A DNA stretch of 10,748 nt from Candidatus Rokuibacteriota bacterium (GTDB lineage Bacteria; Methylomirabilota; Methylomirabilia; Rokubacteriales; JACPHL01), in NCBI GenBank assembly GCA_016188625.1, contig JACPHL010000210.1:1-10748 (forward strand), read 5' to 3'. The notes below the pieces were generated by a model that ran no database searches, was not told the DNA's origin, and saw nothing but the letters and a program-made list of their open reading frames with translations. Each line of letters begins with the position of its first letter. The first letter of the stretch is position 1. Of this stretch, positions 1 through 5,809 are shown piece by piece. Made by a program: the position numbers and the translations under genes.

Positions 1-140
1 TCGAGGAGGATCCCGTGGTCCAGTCCGCCCTGGGCCCGGAGCTGGCCGCGGAGTTCATCAAGGTCAAGCGCCAGGAGTGGGTCCGCTACCACAACACGGT
101 GACCCCGTGGGAGGTGGACCGCTACCTCACGCTCTTCTGA
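1..140 (+). CDS. Glutamine synthetase family protein, C-terminal end (partial)
   Basis: Only the last 45 residues and the stop are in the window; the reading phase begins at base 3 and ends at TGA 138-140. The tail carries a Lys-Arg-x-Glu-Trp-x-x-Tyr-His segment, then Val-Thr-x-Trp-Glu-x-x-Arg-Tyr-Leu, the usual C-terminal helix pattern of type I glutamine synthetase-like ligases, including those acting on amines other than ammonia (PuuA, GmaS, IpuC and GlnA3-like enzymes). These use ATP to join the gamma-carboxyl of glutamate to ammonia or an amine in the cytoplasm. The stop lies 4 nt before the GTG of a GGT-family hydrolase, so the two are very likely co-transcribed, which favours a gamma-glutamyl-amide ligase over housekeeping GlnA. 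The substrate cannot be judged because the catalytic domain is outside the window. Confidence 0.8.
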   Translation, partial: EEDPVVQSALGPELAAEFIKVKRQEWVRYHNTVTPWEVDRYLTLF

Positions 141-144
141 GCCC

Positions 145-1782
145 GTGGCCGGGCGCATGACCGAGCCCGCGCGACGGGAGACGGGGCGGCCCCTCACGCT
201 GGCGCCCTCCGGCATGGTGGCCTCGCCCCATGCCCTGGCCTCGGAGGCGGGGGTGGCGGTCCTCCGGGCCGGCGGCTCGGCGGTGGACGCCGCCATCGCC
301 GCCAATGCGGTCTTGAGCGTCGTCTACCCGCACCAGTCGAGCCTGGGCGGGGACGCCATCGGGCTCATCTACGACGCCCGGGCCAGGCGGGTCCGCTCCC
401 TGAACGCCTCCGGCCGCGCGCCGGCCGCGGCCACCCTCGAGGAGTTCCGTCGGCGCGGCCTGGACGAGATCCCGACCCGCGGGCTCCTGCCGGTCACGGT
501 CCCCGGGACGGTGGCCGGCTGGTGGGCCGCCCACCAGGCCTACGGCCGCCTCCCGTGGCGCACGCTCTTCGAGCCCGCCATCGCCTACGCCCGGGAGGGG
601 TTCCCGGTCACGGCCCGCCTCAGCGCCTGGATCGAGCGCTCGATGTCCGTCATCACGAAGGAGCCGACCACCGCGGCGATGTACCTCCAGGACGGGGAGG
701 CCCCGCGCCCCGGGGCGCGCCTGGTCCAGCCGCGCCTCGCCCGGAGCCTCGAGCTGGTCGCCGAGGGCGGGCGCGAGGCCTTCTACGCGGGCGAGATCGC
801 CCGGGAGATCGTCGCCTTCGCGGGCGCGCACGGCGGGCTCCTCGCCGAGCCGGACTTCGCCGAGGCCCGCGCGGAGTGGGGCGAGCCCCTGCCCACCACC
901 TACCGCGGGGTCGCCATCTATGAGCCTCCCCCCAACACCCAGGGGATCAGCGCCCTCCAGATGCTGAACATGCTCGAGGAGGACGACCTGGGCGCCCTCC
1001 CCTACCTCGGCCCCGACCTCATCCACCTCCTCGTGGAGGCGAAGAAGGTCGCCTTCGCCGACCGGAACCGCCACATCGCCGACCCGGCCTTCGTCGAGGT
1101 CCCCGTGGAGCGGCTCCTCGACAAGGCCTACGCCCGGGAGCGCCGGCGGCTGATCCGCCCCGATCGTGCGACGGCCTGGGACGAGATCGCCGCGGGGAGC
1201 CTCGCGGGGGACACGGTGTACGTGGCCGTGGTGGACCGGGAAGGGAACGCGGTCTCCCTCGACCAGAGCCTCTATATGCTCTTCGGCTCCGGCGTGGTCG
1301 CGGGCGGGACGGGCATCCTGCTCCACAACCGCGGAGCCTACTTCTCCCTGGACCCCCGCCACCCCAACCGGCTCGAGCCCGGCAAGCGCCCCTTCCACAC
1401 CCTGATGGCCTCGCTGGCCTTCCGCGGCGGGCGCCTCTGGGCCGTCTTCGGGTGCATGGGGGCGGACGGCCAGCCGCAGATCCACCTCCAGGTCTACTCG
1501 GCGATGATCGACCACGGCCTCGACCTCCAGGAGGCGATCGAGGCCCCCCGGTGGCTGTCGGGCCGCTTCGCCATCGGCGACCCCCGCGACCTCCTGAACT
1601 GCGAGGGACGCTTCCCCCCCGAGACCCTGGAGGGGCTCAGGGTCCGGGGTCACAAGCTCAACGTCTGGGACCCCTGGCACGAGTTGACCGGTCACGCCCA
1701 CGGGGTGGTCATCGACCCCGAGTCGGGCGTCCGGATGGGGGCCTCGGACCCCCGCTCCGACGGCGCCGCCATCGGCTATTAG
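145..1782 (+). CDS. Gamma-glutamyltransferase family Ntn-hydrolase (cytoplasmic type)
   Basis: A 545-residue protein of normal length for the family. These enzymes self-cleave before a Thr that becomes the nucleophile, and then hydrolyse or transfer gamma-glutamyl (or related acyl) groups. The large-subunit signature is near residues 45-75 (AGGSAVDAAIAAN and SSLGGD). The candidate nucleophile is Thr357 in the GDTVY segment, seven residues before VVD as in E. coli GGT; the following Thr of canonical enzymes is Val here. FGSGVV and GTGILLHN follow. The oxyanion region reads GCMGADGQPQ (436-445) instead of the classical PGG motif, which points to the acylase/YwrD-like branch; HpxW-type oxamate hydrolase is an alternative. 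No hydrophobic signal peptide is visible at the N-terminus, unlike periplasmic GGT. GTG 145 was chosen for its 4-nt distance from the upstream stop; ATG 157 is an alternative and neither has a strong Shine-Dalgarno site. Confidence 0.88.
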   Translation: MAGRMTEPARRETGRPLTLAPSGMVASPHALASEAGVAVLRAGGSAVDAAIAANAVLSVVYPHQSSLGGDAIGLIYDARARRVRSLNASGRAPAAATLEEFRRRGLDEIPTRGLLPVTVPGTVAGWWAAHQAYGRLPWRTLFEPAIAYAREGFPVTARLSAWIERSMSVITKEPTTAAMYLQDGEAPRPGARLVQPRLARSLELVAEGGREAFYAGEIAREIVAFAGAHGGLLAEPDFAEARAEWGEPLPTTYRGVAIYEPPPNTQGISALQMLNMLEEDDLGALPYLGPDLIHLLVEAKKVAFADRNRHIADPAFVEVPVERLLDKAYARERRRLIRPDRATAWDEIAAGSLAGDTVYVAVVDREGNAVSLDQSLYMLFGSGVVAGGTGILLHNRGAYFSLDPRHPNRLEPGKRPFHTLMASLAFRGGRLWAVFGCMGADGQPQIHLQVYSAMIDHGLDLQEAIEAPRWLSGRFAIGDPRDLLNCEGRFPPETLEGLRVRGHKLNVWDPWHELTGHAHGVVIDPESGVRMGASDPRSDGAAIGY

Positions 1783-1791
1783 GTCTCGGAG

Positions 1792-1814
1792 GGGGTTGAA
1801 CCCCGCGCTCGGGG
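1792..1814. repeat. Palindromic repeats upstream of the first GYD gene
   Basis: GGGGTT-G-AACCCC (1792-1804) is a perfect 6+1+6 palindrome starting 9 nt after the hydrolase stop. It overlaps a second small stem, CCCCG-CGCT-CGGGG (1801-1814). The two are mutually exclusive as RNA. They sit just upstream of the predicted -10 element at 1824-1829, where an operator would be expected. No T-run follows, so this is not an obvious intrinsic terminator. Any function is speculative. Confidence 0.35.
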
Positions 1815-1820
1815 GTCCGG

Positions 1821-1829
1821 TGCTATACT
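1821..1829 (+). promoter_or_regulatory. Extended -10 promoter for the GYD gene
   Basis: TGCTATACT (1821-1829) combines the TG extension with TATACT, a 5/6 match to TATAAT. The nearest -35-like hexamer, TTGAAC at 1796-1801, is 22 nt away, too far for a standard sigma-70 pairing, so recognition would rely on the extended -10. A start near 1836 would give a leader of about 25 nt carrying a Shine-Dalgarno run at 1845-1855 and the GTG at 1861. Confidence 0.5.
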
Positions 1830-1860
1830 GGGGGTGACCTCACGAAAGGGGGGGGTGATC

Positions 1861-2184
1861 GTGGCGCTCTACATCATGCTCTCCACCCTGTCGGAGTCCG
1901 GGCGGAAGGTGATCCGGCAGCGGCCGGGCTGGATCCGGAAGGTCAATCACGAGGTGGAGCGGATGGGCGTGCGGGTCGTCTCCCAGTACGCGGTCCTGGG
2001 TCCCTACGACTTCGTCACCGTGCTTGAGGCCCCGGACAACGAGACCGTCGCCCGGGTCTCCATCGAGCTCGGGGCGAGGGGCTCGGTCCAGATGATGACC
2101 ATGGCCGCCATCCCGCTGGACGACTTCATCGGCCGGATCTCGGGCGGCGACGGGCGGCCCCGCAGGGGGCGGCGCAAGCGCTGA
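1861..2184 (+). CDS. GYD domain protein, first paralog
   Basis: A 107-residue protein of the GYD family (PF08734), small alpha/beta proteins of unknown biochemical role, probably dimeric. The diagnostic centre is QYAVLGPYDFV at residues 42-52, followed by ELGARGSV and MTMAA. The C-terminal tail is basic (RPRRGRRKR) and absent from the paralog at 5159, suggesting contact with nucleic acid or an acidic partner, though it may just be disordered. Of the first 90 residues 59 match that paralog by hand alignment. GTG 1861 is preferred over the in-frame GTG at 1834: it has an A/G-rich Shine-Dalgarno run 5 nt upstream, its N-terminus aligns with the paralog, and 1834 lies within a few bases of the predicted promoter. 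It is followed after 70 nt by the di-iron protein gene, probably in one transcript. Confidence 0.85.
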   Translation: MALYIMLSTLSESGRKVIRQRPGWIRKVNHEVERMGVRVVSQYAVLGPYDFVTVLEAPDNETVARVSIELGARGSVQMMTMAAIPLDDFIGRISGGDGRPRRGRRKR

Positions 2185-2254
2185 GCCGGAGGCCGGGGGC
2201 CCGTCGATCCGTGGCGCGACGATGGGCCCGAACGTGGCGGGGGAGAGCCGCCGG

Positions 2255-3325
2255 ATGGGCGAGGTGCTGGAGGAGATCCGCGGGGTCTACGCGTCGGTCG
2301 GGATCCGGGTCGCGGAGCCGGCGGCCTACGGGACCTACTACCGGCTCCGCTGCGAGGGGTGCGACGGCTACCTGGGGGTGGTGGGAGACCGCCTCCTCCC
2401 CGGCCTGATGGCGAGCCTCCTGGAGGCCCAGCGCGACCTCTACGCCGACGGGCTCCTGGGGTGCGGCTGCGGCCATCAGGCGGCGAAGACCGGCGGGCAG
2501 GCCGGCCGGTGGCGGGAGCCGGCCCCCGAGGGGCTCGGCCCCGAGGCCTGGCCGCTCTGGCGCCGGGCCTACGCCGGGGGCGATCCGCTCCCGGCCTTCC
2601 CGCGCCGCGAGGGGCCCTCGCCGCACCGCTTCGAGGAGGGCGACCCGCTCCCCGACGAGTATCGGGGACTCCTGCTCAAGATGCTGGCCCACGAGGGGGA
2701 GCGGGCGGGGAACAAGAGCTTCTGGGGGTTCATGGCCACCTGCGCGGACCTGGCCGAGGCTCTCGCCCCCTCCGAGGAGGCCCGGGCCCTCAAGGCCGAG
2801 TATCTCGCCGAGGAGATGAAGCACGCCATCCTCTTCCACCGCCTGGCCACCGGCCTGGCCCGCGACTTCGCGCTGAAGGACGTCCCCTACACCCACTACG
2901 CCTTCCATCTCCCCCGCGAGTGCTGGGCCGACGACGCCTTCTTCCACTTCTTCGTGGATCTGAACGGGGCTTTCCACGCCCGGGACTGGCGGGGTTCGAG
3001 CTACCTTCCCCTGACCAAGATCGCGGCGACGGTGGAGCGGGACGAGCTGGGCCACTCCGAGATGGGGTACCACTTCCTCGCGGGGCTCTCGGCCCACTCA
3101 GAAGGGCGGGTCCAGGTCCAGCGGCTGCTCGGCAAGTGGTACCCCGCGGCCCTGGACATGTTCGGCCGGGCCGCCTCCCCGAACGTCCCTCGCTTCATCG
3201 GGTGGGGGCTGAAGAGCCTGGGGAACGAGGAGATCCGTCAGGCCTACCGGGACTATGTAGACCGGAAGCTCGCCGCCCTCGGGCTCGAGCTGCCGGACCC
3301 GACCCACCGCCGCTTCTTCCGCTGA
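2255..3325 (+). CDS. Ferritin-like di-iron protein, PaaA/PaaC-like, with Cys-rich N-terminal domain
   Basis: A 356-residue protein resembling the phenylacetic acid catabolic family (PaaA/PaaC-like, PF05138), four-helix-bundle proteins in which Glu and His residues hold a di-iron centre that activates O2. Candidate ligands are Glu147 or Glu149 (HEGE), Glu187 with His190 (EEMKH) and Glu264 with His267 (ERDELGH); Asp235 could be the third-helix acid. The N-terminal 80 residues carry CxxC (Cys33, Cys36) and CxCxH (Cys70, Cys72, His74), which look like a small metal site not usual for PaaA or PaaC. Linked genes suggest oxidation of a gamma-glutamylated or other substrate upstream of the aldehyde dehydrogenase. 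ATG 2255 was chosen because GGAG lies 9 nt upstream; ATG 2222, 11 codons earlier, has no clear ribosome site. No other Paa subunits are in the window, so this may be a stand-alone oxygenase or oxidase. The fold is moderately sure, the reaction unknown. Confidence 0.72.
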   Translation: MGEVLEEIRGVYASVGIRVAEPAAYGTYYRLRCEGCDGYLGVVGDRLLPGLMASLLEAQRDLYADGLLGCGCGHQAAKTGGQAGRWREPAPEGLGPEAWPLWRRAYAGGDPLPAFPRREGPSPHRFEEGDPLPDEYRGLLLKMLAHEGERAGNKSFWGFMATCADLAEALAPSEEARALKAEYLAEEMKHAILFHRLATGLARDFALKDVPYTHYAFHLPRECWADDAFFHFFVDLNGAFHARDWRGSSYLPLTKIAATVERDELGHSEMGYHFLAGLSAHSEGRVQVQRLLGKWYPAALDMFGRAASPNVPRFIGWGLKSLGNEEIRQAYRDYVDRKLAALGLELPDPTHRRFFR

Positions 3326-3361
3326 GACCCTTGCCCGCCTAACGGGGTGGGGCGGGGGGTC
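3326..3361 (+). other. GC-rich hairpin after the di-iron gene
   Basis: The stem starts directly after the stop codon: GACCC (3326-3330) and CCCGCC (3334-3339) pair with GGCGGG (3351-3356) and GGGTC (3357-3361), with a TTG bulge and an 11-nt loop. This gives 11 base pairs. No T-tract follows, so it could attenuate or pause transcription, or protect an mRNA end, before the aldehyde dehydrogenase gene. No convincing promoter is visible between 3326 and 3412. Confidence 0.4.
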
Positions 3362-3412
3362 CCGACGCAACCGTCACGACGAGGGGGGACCCCGGCCCCT
3401 CGAGGTGAGCCC

Positions 3413-4864
3413 ATGGTGCTGGAGACCAAGGCCCCCAGGATGTGGATCGACGGCCAGCCGGCATCCGCCGTCTCAGGGAAGGAGTTCGCCGTCGTCAACC
3501 CGGCCACCGAGGAGGAGCTGGCCCGGGTCCCCGAGGCGGGGGCCGAGGACGTGGACCGGGCGGTCCGCGCCGCCCACCGGGCCTTCGAGGAGGGACCCTG
3601 GACCCGCCTCCGGCCGCGGGAGCGGGCTCGGTGCCTCTTCCGCCTCGCCGACCTGATCCGCGAGCACCGCGAGCCCCTGGCCCTGCTCGAGGCGCAGAAC
3701 GTCGGCAAGCCGATCCGGGACGCCCGGGACGAGGTCGGGATGGTGGCCGACTGCTTCGAGTACTACGCCGGGGCCGTCACGAAGCTCTTCGGCGAGACCA
3801 TCCCCACCAACGCCCCCGGCCTGGACTTCACCCTCCGGGAGCCGATCGGGGTGTGCGCCCTGATCGTCCCCTGGAACTTCCCGCTCGTGATCGCCTCCTG
3901 GAAGGTCGCCCCCGCCCTGGCCGCGGGGAACGCGGTCGTCCTCAAGCCGGCCAGCTACACCCCGCTGACGGCCCTGGCGCTGGGCCAGCTCGCCCAGGAG
4001 GCGGGGCTCCCGCCGGGGGTCGTCAACGTCGTGGCCGGCCCGGGCGGGACGGTCGGGGCCGAGCTGGTCCGCCATCCCCTGGTGGCGAAGGTCGCCTTCA
4101 CCGGCGAGACCGCGACGGGGCGGGCGATCATGGGGCTCGCGGCGGAGGGGATCAAGCGGGTCTCACTCGAGCTCGGCGGGAAGTCCCCCCTCATCGTCTT
4201 CGAGGACACCGACATCGACCAGGTGGTCGAGTCCTCGCTGGGGGTGGTCTACGGGAACGCGGGGCAGGACTGCTGCGCCCGGAGCCGGGCCTTCGTCCAG
4301 CGCGAGGTCTACGATGCCTTCTGCGAGGCCTTCGCCGCGCGGAGCCGGCGGCTCCGGGTCGGCGATCCCCTCGACCCCGAGACCGAGATGGGCCCGCTCA
4401 TCTCGGGGGCCCAGCGGGAGCGGGTGAGGGGGTACGTGGCGGTCGGGCAGGAGGAGGGGGCGAGGCTCCTCGCCGGCGGAGGGGTGCCGGCCGGGGTCGG
4501 GCGGGGCTTCTACCTCGACCCCGCGGTGTTCACCGACGTGACCCCGGCCATGCGGATCGCCCGCGAGGAGATCTTCGGGCCGGTCCTCGCGGTGCTCCCC
4601 TTCACGGACGAGGAGCCGCTGATCCGGGCGGTCAACGACTCCATCTACGGCCTCTCCGGCTCGATCTGGACCCGCGACCTGGGCCGCGCCCTCCGCGTGG
4701 CCCGGAGGGTCCAGACGGGCGTGCTCTCCATCAACGGCTCCACGAGCGTGCACCTCGAGGCGCCCTTCGGCGGCTACAAGCAGTCGGGCCTCGGGCGGGA
4801 GCTCGGGATGCACGCCCTTCAGCTCTACACCGAGGTGAAGAACGTCCACATCGCCCTCGGCTGA
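3413..4864 (+). CDS. NAD(P)-dependent aldehyde dehydrogenase
   Basis: A 483-residue, full-length member of the aldehyde dehydrogenase superfamily, oxidising an aldehyde to a carboxylic acid in the cytoplasm. The oxyanion Asn155 lies in PWNFP, the general base Glu253 in SLELGGKSP and the nucleophile Cys287 in GQDCCARSR. The 34-residue spacing between Glu253 and Cys287 is the same as in ALDH2. The late motifs EEIFGPVL and PFGGYKQSGLGRE are intact. The overall pattern is closest to betaine-aldehyde, gamma-glutamyl-aminobutyraldehyde (PuuC) and hydroxymuconic-semialdehyde type enzymes; sequence alone does not fix the substrate. With a GS-like ligase and a GGT-like hydrolase nearby, a PuuC-like role is attractive but inferred. 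ATG 3413 has GAGG (3402-3405) 7 nt upstream and gives a normal N-terminus; the in-frame GTG at 3347 would add 22 non-conserved residues. Confidence 0.92.
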   Translation: MVLETKAPRMWIDGQPASAVSGKEFAVVNPATEEELARVPEAGAEDVDRAVRAAHRAFEEGPWTRLRPRERARCLFRLADLIREHREPLALLEAQNVGKPIRDARDEVGMVADCFEYYAGAVTKLFGETIPTNAPGLDFTLREPIGVCALIVPWNFPLVIASWKVAPALAAGNAVVLKPASYTPLTALALGQLAQEAGLPPGVVNVVAGPGGTVGAELVRHPLVAKVAFTGETATGRAIMGLAAEGIKRVSLELGGKSPLIVFEDTDIDQVVESSLGVVYGNAGQDCCARSRAFVQREVYDAFCEAFAARSRRLRVGDPLDPETEMGPLISGAQRERVRGYVAVGQEEGARLLAGGGVPAGVGRGFYLDPAVFTDVTPAMRIAREEIFGPVLAVLPFTDEEPLIRAVNDSIYGLSGSIWTRDLGRALRVARRVQTGVLSINGSTSVHLEAPFGGYKQSGLGRELGMHALQLYTEVKNVHIALG

Positions 4865-4877
4865 AGGGGGTGCCAAC

Positions 4878-5099
4878 ATGGCGGACGAGCGACGGCAGCT
4901 GGACGAGGACCTGGCCGATTGTCTCACGGAGGCCTCCACCCTGCAGAGCCGGCTCATGGAGCTGACCGAGCGGGTCCACGCCCTGACAGGCGTCCGGACG
5001 TCCCAGGACCGAGCGGACCGGGCCAAGATCGCCGGGATGATGTTCGGGGTCTTCGCCCACCTGGAGAGCCTGAAGCGGCTGATCCAGGAAGACGCCTGA
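4878..5099 (+). CDS. Small helical protein of unknown function (73 aa)
   Basis: Not recognised as any named family. The start is well supported: ATG 4878 follows a G-rich AAGGGGG Shine-Dalgarno run at 4864-4870 and lies 13 nt after the aldehyde dehydrogenase stop, so the genes should be co-transcribed. The product is acidic at its N-terminus and has heptad-like hydrophobic spacing across residues 8-35 and 48-70, separated by a polar DRADRAK segment. This suggests a two-helix hairpin or a helical dimer. There is one Cys (residue 15), no membrane segment and no signal peptide. A second GYD gene begins 59 nt downstream. An accessory or scaffold role for the neighbouring enzymes is possible but is only a guess. 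Confidence 0.65.
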   Translation: MADERRQLDEDLADCLTEASTLQSRLMELTERVHALTGVRTSQDRADRAKIAGMMFGVFAHLESLKRLIQEDA

Positions 5100-5158
5100 G
5101 GCAGGCCCTCAACCCCGTCACGGCGCCGGCGGCGGCCGGTGCCCCCGGGAGGTCCACG

Positions 5159-5458
5159 ATGGCTACCTACATCCTCCTCTCCACGCTCAGCGAGTCGGGT
5201 CGCCAGACCGTCAGGGAGCGGCCGGAGCGGATCAAGGAGGTGAACAAGGAGCTCCAGGGGATGGGGGTGAAGGTCATCGCCCAGTACGCCGTCCTCGGTC
5301 CCTACGACTTCGTCAACATCGTCGAGGCGAAGGATAACGAGACCATCGCCCGGGCCTCGGTGGAGCTGGGGGCGCGCGGCACGGTGTCCATCATGACCAT
5401 GGCGGCGAGTCCGCTTGAGGAGTTCCTCGCCGGCCTGAAGAAGGGCAAAAAGAAGTAG
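5159..5458 (+). CDS. GYD domain protein, second paralog
   Basis: A 99-residue GYD-family protein (PF08734) with QYAVLGPYDFV at residues 42-52 and the same ELGARGTV and MTMAA blocks as the paralog at 1861. The two proteins match at 59 of their first 90 residues, pointing to an old duplication rather than a recent copy. The tail is short and lysine-rich (KKGKKK), where the other has an arginine-rich tail. ATG 5159 has a strong GGGAGG Shine-Dalgarno site (5147-5152) 6 nt upstream. The open frame continues upstream, but the paralog alignment and this ribosome site fix the start. Its place at the end of the cluster suggests a shared, non-redundant role with the first copy, perhaps as a heterodimer. 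The biochemical function of the family is not established. Confidence 0.87.
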   Translation: MATYILLSTLSESGRQTVRERPERIKEVNKELQGMGVKVIAQYAVLGPYDFVNIVEAKDNETIARASVELGARGTVSIMTMAASPLEEFLAGLKKGKKK

Positions 5459-5507
5459 CCACCGAGCGTAGGGAGGGGGGGCGGAGAAGATAAGCCCACA
5501 ACGCGCG

Positions 5508-5537
5508 TTCACTTTTGGCGACAAGGAGTTGTAAAAT
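5508..5537 (+). promoter_or_regulatory. Sigma-70-like promoter of the toxin-antitoxin operon
   Basis: TTCACT (5508-5513, 4/6 match to TTGACA) and TAAAAT (5532-5537, 5/6 match to TATAAT) are 18 nt apart. The surrounding bases are much more AT-rich than the flanking operons. A start near 5544 would give a short leader with the GGAGGAG Shine-Dalgarno site just before ATG 5561. Such modules are usually autorepressed by the antitoxin-toxin complex near this position; no clear operator palindrome was seen. Confidence 0.5.
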
Positions 5538-5560
5538 TCGACTGCGAAGGAGGAGAGTCC

Positions 5561-5809
5561 ATGAAGCGAGACGAATTGTTACAACGGATTTCCATTGATC
5601 CAAACATCTGTTTCGGCAAGCCGTGCATCCGGGGACATCGTATCTGGGTGTCGCTGATCTTGGACTTTTTGGCCAGCGGCTGGACCTTCGAGCAGATCCG
5701 GGAAAACTACCCGGGAATCGAGGAAGCCGACATCCTGGCATGCATCGCTTATGGGGCTGAGATGTCCCGCGAGCGCTACGTCGAGCTGCCGGTGGCGAAC
5801 CAGCCGTGA
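5561..5809 (+). CDS. DUF433 family antitoxin
   Basis: An 82-residue protein matching the DUF433 pattern: an N-terminal ISIDPNICFGKPCIRG block (residues 10-25), then hydrophobic LILDFLASGWTFEQI and YPGIEEADILACIAYGAE. These are small helix-turn-helix-like proteins typically paired with a PIN-like toxin, binding both the toxin and the operon promoter. The gene has a strong GGAGGAG Shine-Dalgarno site close to ATG 5561. Its TGA (5807-5809) overlaps the GTG of the next gene in a GTGA tetranucleotide, so translation of the toxin is probably coupled to that of the antitoxin. Codon use is more AT-rich than in the flanking genes (for example consecutive TTG, TTA, CAA and ATT codons), consistent with horizontal acquisition of the pair. 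Confidence 0.87.
   Translation: MKRDELLQRISIDPNICFGKPCIRGHRIWVSLILDFLASGWTFEQIRENYPGIEEADILACIAYGAEMSRERYVELPVANQP

Noticed and set aside
127-1701. Long minus-strand open frame opposite the GGT-family gene, and similar ones opposite other genes
   Set aside because: High-GC coding DNA gives long antisense frames; these show Gly/Arg/Pro/Glu/Ala-rich products with no motif, and each opposes a confident gene.
1796-1829. TTGAAC as the -35 partner of TATACT
   Set aside because: The 22-nt spacing is too long for a standard promoter; kept only as an extended -10.
1834-1860. Upstream GTG start for the first GYD protein, adding nine residues
   Set aside because: It lies at the predicted transcription start, lacks a ribosome site, and the paralog aligns from 1861.
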